Shown: positions 35,931-43,302 of the stretch, piece by piece
Position numbering within the stretch: position 1 is the first letter of the stretch
Layout: the number at the start of each line of letters is the position of its first letter
Assembly: GCF_031202265.1 (NCBI RefSeq)
Contig: NZ_CP100604.1
Coordinates: 2,710,501 to 2,774,500, forward strand
Direction: 5' to 3'
Source of the DNA: Bradyrhizobium sp. Ash2021
Lineage (GTDB): Bacteria > Pseudomonadota > Alphaproteobacteria > Rhizobiales > Xanthobacteraceae
Length of the DNA stretch: 64,000 nt
Position numbers and translations under genes: made by a program
The notes under the pieces: generated by a model
The model's database searches: none
Told to the model about the DNA's origin: nothing
The model's input: only the letters and a program-made list of their open reading frames with translations

Positions 35931-36063
35931 CGTCATGCCCCGGCTCGTCCCGGGCATCGACGTTTTGGCGTGCTGTGAAGAAGAAAGACGTGGATGGCCG
36001 GGCACAGGCGAGCGGAAGCGACGCCGTCCTTCGGGCTTCGGACGCCTATGCCCGGCCATGACG
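35931..36063. repeat. Palindromic repeat, family A copy 2
   Basis: CGTCATGCCCCGGCTCG ... GACGTGGATGGCCGGGCAC ... CGCCTATGCCCGGCCATGACG. Close to 995-1117 and 39441-39576. Confidence 0.8.
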
Positions 36064-36075
36064 ATAGAGTTCCGT

Positions 36076-36156
36076 CATTGCGAGGAGCGCAGCGACGAAG
36101 CAATCCATCTTCCTTTGCTGGGTTAGATGGATTGCTTCGCTTCGCTCGCAATGACG
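36076..36156. repeat. Palindromic repeat, family B copy 3
   Basis: CATTGCGAGGAGCGCAGCG ... GAAGCAATCCATC ... GATGGATTGCTTCGC ... CTCGCAATGACG. A shorter version of 2807-2924. Confidence 0.85.
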
Positions 36157-36438
36157 TTGAGGCATTTGTGGCTCAATGCCTGGCCCCGTAGTCACACGGG
36201 AACTCTGCGAAATTTCTTCATCATTTTCGTTGACCGGATATTTACCACTTTCATCGAGCGCCCGTTTACCAACGCTTTCGATGAAACGAGCGGAATCGCC
36301 GTCAACTCTTGAGTGTAGCGCGCGTGCAACGCCGATTAACTCCCCGGCAACCTAAATTCGATACCAACAAAAAAGATCGAATTGCACGGATGTACTGCCG
36401 ATCGATCGTAGCTGTGTAAGCGTTGCGTGAGCGTATCG
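36157..36438. other. Gene-free upstream region of the cell-wall hydrolase
   Basis: About 280 bases of moderate GC with no convincing frame or repeat. It presumably holds the promoter and leader of the hydrolase gene; I could not pick a specific site. Confidence 0.5.
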
Positions 36439-37893
36439 ATGTTTGTGTTGCGTAACCAGCCGAGGGGCGCACGGTTTGCGTCCTTCGGTCTCGGTCTTTG
36501 CGTCTTCGCAATGATGCCGACCGAGATCGGATATCAGGATATCGCGTCACTGCTGGCCCGGCAGCCTGGCGTCGCAGAGCGCTGGCAGAGCCGTGTGTTC
36601 TCCACCGCCAACAGCATTCAGGTTGCCACTTTCAGCTTCGGCCGACCGATCGGAACGTCCACGCCGCAAACCGCGACCTACCGGCTGGCAAGCCTCGACA
36701 ACCAGGGCATCGACATCACCGGTTCTGTGACGCGCAATCCGCTGGCGTCGCCGCCGCCGCGCTACCAGGCATCTGATTTTCCCAAGGTCGATCGCACGCT
36801 GAAGGGCGATCGTCTTGTCGTCGCATTGCCCGAGCCGGCGGAAACCTTAGCGCCCGCCGAGGCCGTGCCCGCGAACGTGGATCCCTCGACGTCCAACGCG
36901 TCGGTGAGGGGCGCCAAGACCGCGGCCGTGCAGCCGGCGGACGAACGCGCGCCGCTCGACCCGGAACTGCAGGAAGCCCTCTCGGCGCCGCCGCTGCCGC
37001 AATATGATGTGTCGATGTCGCTGGAGGCCAATCCGCTCGACGACCTCAAGCCGGAGCCGGAGGCAGCGGCCGTAGCCCTCAGCGCCGCGCCGCCGCGCGA
37101 CAATTTCGCGTTCAAGACGTCCAGCCTGTTCTTCGGCAGCTCGCTCGGCTCGCCCGAAAGCATCGAACGCTGGCGGCCCGGCGAAGAACCTGTCGTCATG
37201 ATGCCGGACGCGCTTCCCGATCCGGACATGAAGATCATGGCCTCACTGCCGGTCGATGCCGACGGGCCGGTCAAGGCCGGCGAAATGGGCGAGAGCATCG
37301 CGCCGAAGGGCGAGGTCAATGCCGACAACCAGCATGCCAAGACGCCGGCCGAGCGTCTCGGCCTGTTCGACGAGAAATCGCGCGCCAAGTCGGAGAAGTG
37401 CCTGGCTGAGGCCGTCTATTTCGAAGCCCGCGGCGAAGCCGTGCGCGGCCAGATCGCGGTCGCCCAGGTGGTGATGAACCGCGCCTTCTCCGGCAAATAT
37501 CCGGACACGGTGTGCGGCGTGGTCTACCAGAACAAGCACCGCCACTTCGCCTGCCAATTCACCTTCGCCTGCGACAACACTCCCGACGTCATTCGCGAGC
37601 CCGACATGTGGGACCGCGCCCGGAAGATCGCGAAAGCGATGCTCGACGGCCAGCTCTGGCTGCCGGAGGTCGACAAGTCGACGCACTACCACGCCTATTG
37701 GGTGCGGCCGTCTTGGGTCAGTGAAATGAAGAAGATGTATAAATTCGGCGTCCACACCTTCTACCGGCCCCGCGCCTGGGGCGACGGCAGCGATGCGCCG
37801 AGCTGGGGAAATGCCGCGCAGACTGCAGAGATTTCCGCGGAACTCGCGGAAGCCGCGCAAAGCTCGGCCGAGCAGGCCAGCGCCAGGCGGTAA
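36439..37893 (+). CDS. Cell-wall hydrolase (SleB/Hydrolase_2 type)
   Basis: A 484-residue envelope protein. An N-terminal hydrophobic segment (FASFGLGLCVFAMMPTEIGYQ) is a signal anchor, followed by about 250 residues of Pro/Ala-rich low-complexity sequence. The C-terminal hydrolase domain, residues about 315-445, includes KCLAEAVYFEARGEAVRGQIAVAQVVMNR with the catalytic Glu, the CxFxCD pair FACQFTFACD and KSTHYHAYWVRPSWV. This family cleaves peptidoglycan in spore-forming and Gram-negative bacteria. I use the ATG at 36439; a GTG 12 bp upstream is equally open. Confidence 0.85.
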   Translation: MFVLRNQPRGARFASFGLGLCVFAMMPTEIGYQDIASLLARQPGVAERWQSRVFSTANSIQVATFSFGRPIGTSTPQTATYRLASLDNQGIDITGSVTRNPLASPPPRYQASDFPKVDRTLKGDRLVVALPEPAETLAPAEAVPANVDPSTSNASVRGAKTAAVQPADERAPLDPELQEALSAPPLPQYDVSMSLEANPLDDLKPEPEAAAVALSAAPPRDNFAFKTSSLFFGSSLGSPESIERWRPGEEPVVMMPDALPDPDMKIMASLPVDADGPVKAGEMGESIAPKGEVNADNQHAKTPAERLGLFDEKSRAKSEKCLAEAVYFEARGEAVRGQIAVAQVVMNRAFSGKYPDTVCGVVYQNKHRHFACQFTFACDNTPDVIREPDMWDRARKIAKAMLDGQLWLPEVDKSTHYHAYWVRPSWVSEMKKMYKFGVHTFYRPRAWGDGSDAPSWGNAAQTAEISAELAEAAQSSAEQASARR

Positions 37894-37902
37894 ATTAGCC
37901 GT

Positions 37903-38007
37903 CATTCCGGGATGGCCCGAAGGGCCAGACCCGGAATCTCGATATTGTAGAACTCGCAAGTCAACCTCGGGATTCCGGGTTCGCGCTTTGCGCGCCCCGG
38001 AATGACG
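37903..38007. repeat. Palindromic repeat, family D copy 3
   Basis: CATTCCGGGATGGCCCG ... GACCCGGAATCTCGA ... GGGATTCCGGGTTCG ... CCCCGGAATGACG. Related to 11055-11150 and 27682-27765; the central loop is longer. The rest of the space to 38163 shows nothing further. Confidence 0.8.
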
Positions 38008-38163
38008 AACTGCCCGTGAATTGCTCTCGCCGATTTTGCAAGGCTGCCCTGCGGTGACACTTTTTCCGACCCGCCCCCTTGGGATTTTCATGCAGATGCA
38101 TTAATTCCCCGTAATGTTGGACCTCGGGGAATTCCGGGCGCCGATTGATACTGGGGGAAATAG

Positions 38164-39408
38164 ATGGCTGTAACCGCAGACGACCTTCGCCCAGCCGCCG
38201 GCACCTGGCGTACGCCGCTGGTCATCATCATCTGCGGCTGCGCGATTGCGCTGCTGAGCTTCGGGCCGCGGTCGAGCTTCGGTTTCTTCATTCAGCCGAT
38301 GGGCCGGGAGCTTACCTGGGGCCGCGACGTGTTCGGTCTGGCGCTGGCCCTGCAAAACCTGTTGTGGGGATTGGGCCAGCCGATCGCAGGCGCGATCGCC
38401 GACCGTTTCGGATCCTTGCGCGTCATACTCGTCGGTGCGCTGCTCTATGCCGGCGGTCTGCTGACGATGCGTTATGCGGCGACCCCGCTGTCGCTCGATT
38501 TGGGCGCCGGCGTCCTGATCGGCTTCGGGCTGTCGGGCTGTTCGTTCAACCTCGTGCTATCCGCGTTCAGCAAGCTGTTGCCGCCGCACCATCGCGGTAT
38601 CGCGCTCGGCGCCGGAACCGCGGCGGGCTCGTTCGGACAATTCCTGTTCGCGCCGTTCGGCGTGGCGATGATCGACAATTTCGGCTGGCAGGCGGCGCTG
38701 ACGGTGTTTGCGGCCCTGATGCTGCTAATCGTGCCGCTGTCGCTCGCACTTGCTACACCCGCCCAGACGTCGGCCAATGTGCCTGCCGCCGACCAGCAGA
38801 CGTTCAAGACCGCACTTGCGGAAGCGTTCGGCCACCGCTCCTATGTGTTGCTGGTGCTCGGCTTCTTCACCTGCGGCTTTCAGCTCGCCTTCATTACGGT
38901 GCATCTGCCGGCCTATCTGTCCGATCGCGGCGTGTCCGCGCAAACCGGCGGCTGGGTGATCGCGGCGATCGGCCTGTTCAACATTGTCGGTTCGCTCAGC
39001 GTCGGCTGGCTGCAGAACGTCTTTCCGAAGCGCTACATCCTGTCGGCGATTTATTTAACCCGTGCGCTGTCGATCATCGCCTTCATCTCGTTTCCGATTA
39101 CGACCTTCTCCTCGATCGCGTTCGGCGCGATCTCGGGCCTGACCTGGCTATCGACGGTGCCGCCGACCTCGGCGCTGGTGGCGCTGATGTTCGGCACCCG
39201 CTGGTTCTCGACACTGTATGGTTTCGCCTTCGTCAGCCATCAGGTCGGCGGTTTCCTGGGCGTGTGGCTCGGCGGAATCGTGTTCGAGAAATTCGGCTCC
39301 TACACGCCGATCTGGTGGCTGTCGGTGCTGTTCGGCGTGCTGTCGGCGCTGATCAACCTGCCGATCGTCGAGCAGCCGGTGCCGCGCCTGGTTGCGCAAC
39401 CCGCCTGA
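38164..39408 (+). CDS. Major facilitator superfamily transporter
   Basis: A 414-residue 12-helix transporter. The cytoplasmic N-terminus is short (MAVTADDLRPAAGTWR). The signature loop between helices 2 and 3 reads QPIAGAIADRFGSLRVILVG, matching the MFS motif G-x-x-A-D-R-x-G. The C-terminal half begins near EAFGHRSYVLLVLGFF and repeats the pattern with DRGVSAQTGGWVIA. It looks like the monocarboxylate/oxalate-formate antiporter branch, but the substrate cannot be determined. Another frame overlapping the gene is a shadow. Confidence 0.9.
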   Translation: MAVTADDLRPAAGTWRTPLVIIICGCAIALLSFGPRSSFGFFIQPMGRELTWGRDVFGLALALQNLLWGLGQPIAGAIADRFGSLRVILVGALLYAGGLLTMRYAATPLSLDLGAGVLIGFGLSGCSFNLVLSAFSKLLPPHHRGIALGAGTAAGSFGQFLFAPFGVAMIDNFGWQAALTVFAALMLLIVPLSLALATPAQTSANVPAADQQTFKTALAEAFGHRSYVLLVLGFFTCGFQLAFITVHLPAYLSDRGVSAQTGGWVIAAIGLFNIVGSLSVGWLQNVFPKRYILSAIYLTRALSIIAFISFPITTFSSIAFGAISGLTWLSTVPPTSALVALMFGTRWFSTLYGFAFVSHQVGGFLGVWLGGIVFEKFGSYTPIWWLSVLFGVLSALINLPIVEQPVPRLVAQPA

Positions 39409-39440
39409 TGCGGTAAACAACGGCCAAGCAAAGGCTGTTC

Positions 39441-39576
39441 GTCATGCCCGGGCTTGTCCAGGCTTGTCCCGGGCATCCACGTCCTTACTGTCGAGGGGCA
39501 ACCAAGAACGTGGATGGCCGGGCATAGGCTAGCGGAAGCGACGCCGTCCTTCGGACGGCTATGCCCGGCCATGACG
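39441..39576. repeat. Palindromic repeat, family A copy 3
   Basis: GTCATGCCCGGGCTTGTC ... ACGTGGATGGCCGGGCAT ... GGCTATGCCCGGCCATGACG. It matches 995-1117 and 35931-36063. Confidence 0.85.
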
Positions 39577-39611
39577 CGTTGGAAATCACCGCGAGTTTTG
39601 GGAGAGGTATC

Positions 39612-40598
39612 GTGGCAACGTTCAAGGCGATCCGGATCGACAAGGCGGAAAAGGGTACCACCGCCGCACTCACGCAGTTCGACGAAGCCGAATTGATGGA
39701 CGGCGACGTCACGGTGCGGGTTGAGTGGTCGACGCTGAACTACAAGGATGGCCTCGCCGTCACCGGCAAGGCCCCGGTGGTGCGGCGCTTCCCGATGATC
39801 GCCGGCATCGACTTCGCGGGCACCGTCGAACAATCCACCCATCCGCAGTGGAAGGCCGGCGACAAGGTCGTCTGTAACGGCTGGGGCATGGGCGAGACCC
39901 ATCTCGGCGCCTACGCCGAGAAGGCGCGCGTCAAAGGCGACTGGCTGGTGCGGCTGCCCGAGAACATCTCGACCCGCGATGCGATGGCGATCGGCACCGC
40001 CGGCTATACCGCGATGCTGTCGGTGCTGGCGCTGGAGAAGCACGGCCTGACACCGAACAGCGGTCCGGTCGTGGTGACCGGTGCTGCAGGCGGCGTCGGC
40101 TCGGTCGCGACCGCGGTGCTGTCAAAACTCGGCTATCACGTCATCGCTTCCACCGGGCGGCCGTCGGAAACGGACTACCTGAAAGGCCTCGGCGCGGCCG
40201 AGGTGATCGATCGCAATGAGCTGTCTGCTCCGGCAAAGGCGCTGGCGAAGGAGCGCTGGGCGGGTGGCATCGACAGCGTCGGCTCGAACACGCTCGCCAA
40301 CCTGTTGTCGATGACGAAATATGGCGGCGCCATCGCCGCCTGCGGCCTGGCCTCCGGTATGGACCTGCCGTCCTCGGTGGCGCCGTTTATTTTGCGCGGG
40401 GTGTGCCTTCTCGGCATCGATTCCGTGATGTGCCCGCTTCCGCAGCGCAAGCTCGCCTGGAGTCGCTTGGCCGTCGATTTGGATCGGACAAAACTAGCTG
40501 ATATTACTCATGAAATCGGTTTGGAGCAGGTCATTGCCGCCGGTGCCCAAATTCTCGCCGGCCAGGTCCGCGGTCGAATCGTGGTAAAAATTCTCTGA
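39612..40598 (+). CDS. Acrylyl-CoA reductase-like MDR oxidoreductase (AcuI/YhdH)
   Basis: A 328-residue zinc-free medium-chain dehydrogenase/reductase. It matches the AcuI/YhdH group: the GroES-like start [19 protein letters not shown], the [13 protein letters not shown] segment, the Rossmann [20 protein letters not shown] near residue 153-172, and the end [25 protein letters not shown]. AcuI reduces acrylyl-CoA to propanoyl-CoA with NADPH; the substrate here is inferred from family only. The start is a GTG (39612) with GGAGAGG five bases before. The start gives MATFKAIRI. Confidence 0.9.
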   Translation: MATFKAIRIDKAEKGTTAALTQFDEAELMDGDVTVRVEWSTLNYKDGLAVTGKAPVVRRFPMIAGIDFAGTVEQSTHPQWKAGDKVVCNGWGMGETHLGAYAEKARVKGDWLVRLPENISTRDAMAIGTAGYTAMLSVLALEKHGLTPNSGPVVVTGAAGGVGSVATAVLSKLGYHVIASTGRPSETDYLKGLGAAEVIDRNELSAPAKALAKERWAGGIDSVGSNTLANLLSMTKYGGAIAACGLASGMDLPSSVAPFILRGVCLLGIDSVMCPLPQRKLAWSRLAVDLDRTKLADITHEIGLEQVIAAGAQILAGQVRGRIVVKIL

Positions 40599-40716
40599 CG
40601 GCGTTCAGACTTTACCAACCAAGCTGCTCCAATGTTGCCACACGGTTGGTATGGTAATCAGCGGGTAAAGAAACTTCGGGCGGATACCCGCGCTTGGGTC
40701 AAGTTGGAGTTGCGGC

Positions 40717-41316
40717 ATGGTTGCGCGTTTGGTGTTGGGGGCCGTCACGGCCGGGGCGATGATTGTGCCGGCGGTGGCCGGAATGATGAATGCCGATGAG
40801 GCGCGCAGGTTTGTATCCGGCAAGGTGTTCGCTTTCACCTGCTTCGATGGTACCCGCGGCGCTGGCCGCATTCTCGACGACATGGGGGCTGCGGGTTCGA
40901 TCCAGTTCTCGGGCTCCGGACCGATCCGCCATGTGCGTCTCCCGGGCAACACGCTTCAGGTCCGCGGCCAGAGCGTGTGCGCTTCGCTCAAGGGTCTTCC
41001 ATTCGAGCCGTGTTTCAATCTCGACAAGCGCGACGAGAGCACCTTCCGCGGATCGGTTTCGGGCATGGGCTTTGCCTATTGCGAATTCCATCACCAGGGC
41101 GCGGCGCAGATGCTGATGGCACGCGCCGTGGCCCGGCCGCGCTCGTTGCATCCGTCGGAGCCGAGGCGCTCGGCGGACGCGTCGCGCACCGAAATATCGG
41201 CGCGGGTGGAGACGCCGCCGGTCGAGAGCGCCAAACTCGAGCCGGTCAAAGCCGAACCCAAGGCCGAGCCGGCGAAGCCGGAGAGTGCCCCGGAATTGCG
41301 TCGCTCGACCGATTGA
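40717..41316 (+). CDS. Exported Cys-containing protein of unknown function
   Basis: A 199-residue secreted protein. A signal peptide (ARLVLGAVTAGAMIVPAVAG) precedes a domain with four cysteines (FTCFDGT, VCASLKG, EPCFNLD, YCEFHH) that could form disulfides in the periplasm, and a Pro/Glu/Lys-rich C-terminal tail (EPVKAEPKAEPAKPE) that looks disordered. The pattern is seen in Bradyrhizobium hypothetical proteins. The ATG at 40717 follows a weak site. Function unknown. Confidence 0.65.
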   Translation: MVARLVLGAVTAGAMIVPAVAGMMNADEARRFVSGKVFAFTCFDGTRGAGRILDDMGAAGSIQFSGSGPIRHVRLPGNTLQVRGQSVCASLKGLPFEPCFNLDKRDESTFRGSVSGMGFAYCEFHHQGAAQMLMARAVARPRSLHPSEPRRSADASRTEISARVETPPVESAKLEPVKAEPKAEPAKPESAPELRRSTD

Positions 41317-41518
41317 GTTCCGCAGCGCGGCTGCGGCGCACACGCCGGCCGCATGGATCCCGGTTGAACCTGGTCTGACGCTGCGCCGAAGCGCAGAATT
41401 GCGGGTCCGATCGCTGCGATGTCGCCACGCCGTAGTCATACGGATGGCCATCTTTATCGCTTGGTAGCAAATCCGATCCAACCTGCCAGCCAACAAAGGC
41501 CGGGAGGGGGCCTAACGC

Positions 41519-41638
41519 ATGAGCCCAATCATGCCGCTGTATTTTTCCGGATCAGCCATGGCGAAGTCGCTGCCGGTCGAAAGCAACCGCCTCAAGCTCG
41601 AGGTCTCCAAATTCCTCAACTCGGTGTGCGCCGCGTGA
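41519..41638 (+). pseudogene. C-terminal relic of a methyl-accepting chemotaxis protein
   Basis: A 39-codon open frame whose last 26 residues (MAKSLPVESNRLKLEVSKFL and NSVCAA) match the extreme C-terminus of rhizobial chemoreceptors, where the coiled coil ends in ESxRLKxEVxxFLxxVRAA. The upstream part of a chemoreceptor is absent in this window, and the preceding 200 bases carry no clear remains. It is best read as the tail of a deleted gene. Confidence 0.45.
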
Positions 41639-41657
41639 TTGCTCGCGGCCACCCGTC

Positions 41658-42632
41658 TCAACCGGGCGTGAAAAGCGCCTTGCCGCGATTTTTTGAGGCC
41701 ACCGCCACGGCTTCGGCGATTTGCCCGAAGCTGAAGGTGCCGGCAACCGGCGAACTGATCGCGCCCGACGCGACGAGCGGCGTCAAGCGATCGTACATCG
41801 CGCTGATCTTGTCGGATGTCGCGGTGTTGAACCAATTGGCCAGCCAGAATCCGCGCATCGATACGTCGTGGAATATCAGGGGTAGCGCGGGGCCGACGAA
41901 CGGCTTGCCGCTGATCGCACTGTAGAACACCAGAACACCCTTCGTCGCCAGACAACCCAGCAGGTTCATCGTCGCGGTATCGGCAACCCCATCGACGGCG
42001 AGCGTAATGGGTGCGCCGCCGGTTTCGGCCGCAACCCGCTTGGCGAGATCCGGTCCATCGACCAGCACGACGTCGCCGCCGATCGCCTTGATCTCGGCGA
42101 CAACATCCTCGCGCCGGACCACATTGACGGTCTTCAGGCCAAGCGATTTCGCGATCGCGATCAGCGCCCGGCCAACGCCTGAGTTGGCGCTGTTGTGGAT
42201 GACCCAGGCACCTGATGGCAGCGCGACGTATTCGGTCAGCAGCAGATAGGCCGTCGCGGGATTGATGCCGAGCATCGCAAGTTGATGGATGTCGCCGCCG
42301 GCAAGCGGCCGCAGCCGGCTCCCGTCCGCCTTGATCCGTTCCGCCCATGCGGGGGACGGATAGGGTACTAGCGTCCGGTCGCCTTCTTTCAGATGCGTGA
42401 CGCCGCCGCCGACCGCGACGACACGGCCGACGCCTTCCGTTCCAACGATGCTGGGCAGCTTCGGCCGGTACCCGTACCGACCGGAAATCATCAGGAGATC
42501 GCTCATGTTAATGGGCGAGGCTTCCAGCGCGATCACCACCTCACCTTCACCGGGCGTTCCGACATCGGGAACGTCGACCAATTTCATCACCTCGGCCGGA
42601 TTGCCGAACGCCTCGATCTGGATCGCTTTCAT
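41658..42632 (-). CDS. Trans-2-enoyl-CoA/quinone-type MDR reductase controlled by TetR
   Basis: A 324-residue NADPH-dependent reductase of the MECR/enoyl-thioester or quinone reductase type. GroES-like start MKAIQIEAFGNPAEVMKLVDVP, Tyr-containing LMISGRYGYRPKLP as in ETR1/MECR, and the Rossmann VIHNSANSGVGRALIAIAKSLG near residues 138-160. The second ATG (42632) is used because GGGAGA lies 6 bases upstream of it and touches the other ATG at 42638. A perfect palindrome at 42647-42668 lies just upstream. The substrate is unknown. Confidence 0.86.
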   Translation of the reverse strand: MKAIQIEAFGNPAEVMKLVDVPDVGTPGEGEVVIALEASPINMSDLLMISGRYGYRPKLPSIVGTEGVGRVVAVGGGVTHLKEGDRTLVPYPSPAWAERIKADGSRLRPLAGGDIHQLAMLGINPATAYLLLTEYVALPSGAWVIHNSANSGVGRALIAIAKSLGLKTVNVVRREDVVAEIKAIGGDVVLVDGPDLAKRVAAETGGAPITLAVDGVADTATMNLLGCLATKGVLVFYSAISGKPFVGPALPLIFHDVSMRGFWLANWFNTATSDKISAMYDRLTPLVASGAISSPVAGTFSFGQIAEAVAVASKNRGKALFTPG

Positions 42633-42646
42633 GACCATTCTCCCGG

Positions 42647-42668
42647 TTATGTACTATGCAGTACATAA
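42647..42668. promoter_or_regulatory. Perfect palindromic operator, probably for the TetR regulator
   Basis: TTATGTACT-ATGC-AGTACATAA: 9-bp perfect arms and a 4-base centre. It lies in the 49-bp gap between tetR and the reductase, 15 bp from the reductase start codon. A half-site TATGTAC also occurs upstream of tetR at 43264. Confidence 0.75.
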
Positions 42669-42681
42669 TGGAGGTGGGCTG

Positions 42682-43257
42682 TCAAGCAAGCAGTTTCAAG
42701 GCCTGATCAAGCGTGGCACGGACGCGCGCCGCATCCGGCGCATCTTTGGCCAGCACCATCAGCCCGGTATAGATCGCCACGATCGTATGCGCGGTGACGT
42801 CCGGATCGAAGCCGTCGGCGAATTGCGCGCGATCGGCGCGCAGCCGGTCTCGCAGCAGTTCCTCCAGCTTCCGGTTGAAGCTTTCGATCCGCTTGCCGAC
42901 TTCCTTTTGCTCGGCCGCGCCGTCGGCCGATGCATTGATCGAAAGGCATCCGCGCTTGCCTTTGACGCCCGAACAGAACGGGACAAAGCCGGTCAGCCAG
43001 CGATGCACCGCGTCGCGCGCCGACGGGCCATCGTTGATGATGCGTTCGGCCTGGGCGACGATGCGGGCGTGATAGCGCTCGAGAATTTTGAGGAACAAGA
43101 CATTCTTGTCGCCGAATGCGGCATACAGGCTCGGCTTGGCGAGCCCGGTCGCGGCGGTGATGTCGTCGAGCGACGTGCCCTGGAATCCCTGTTGCCAGAA
43201 CACGTCGCGCGCGAGGTCCAGCGCCTCGTCGGGATCGAAACTGCGCGGTCTTGCCAT
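42682..43257 (-). CDS. TetR-family transcriptional repressor
   Basis: A 191-residue TetR regulator. The N-terminal HTH spans residues 5-50: FQGTSLDDITAATGLAKPSL and YAAFGDKNVLF, the usual TetR recognition pattern. The C-terminal part (residues 70-185) is a helical ligand-binding domain with CLSINASAD near the pocket. The adjacent reductase (same strand, 49 bp downstream) and the palindrome in the gap argue that it represses that gene. The inducer is unknown. It resembles AcrR/YxaF-type regulators. Confidence 0.9.
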   Translation of the reverse strand: MARPRSFDPDEALDLARDVFWQQGFQGTSLDDITAATGLAKPSLYAAFGDKNVLFLKILERYHARIVAQAERIINDGPSARDAVHRWLTGFVPFCSGVKGKRGCLSINASADGAAEQKEVGKRIESFNRKLEELLRDRLRADRAQFADGFDPDVTAHTIVAIYTGLMVLAKDAPDAARVRATLDQALKLLA

Positions 43258-43302
43258 CTGCCCTATGTACGCGACGCCGGAGAAATCGCAAACCGCTTGG
43301 GC

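Noticed and set aside
38145..39416. An open frame of 423 codons in a second forward frame over the MFS gene
   Set aside because: Arg-rich, with no hydrophobic segments; the other frame encodes a clear 12-helix transporter.
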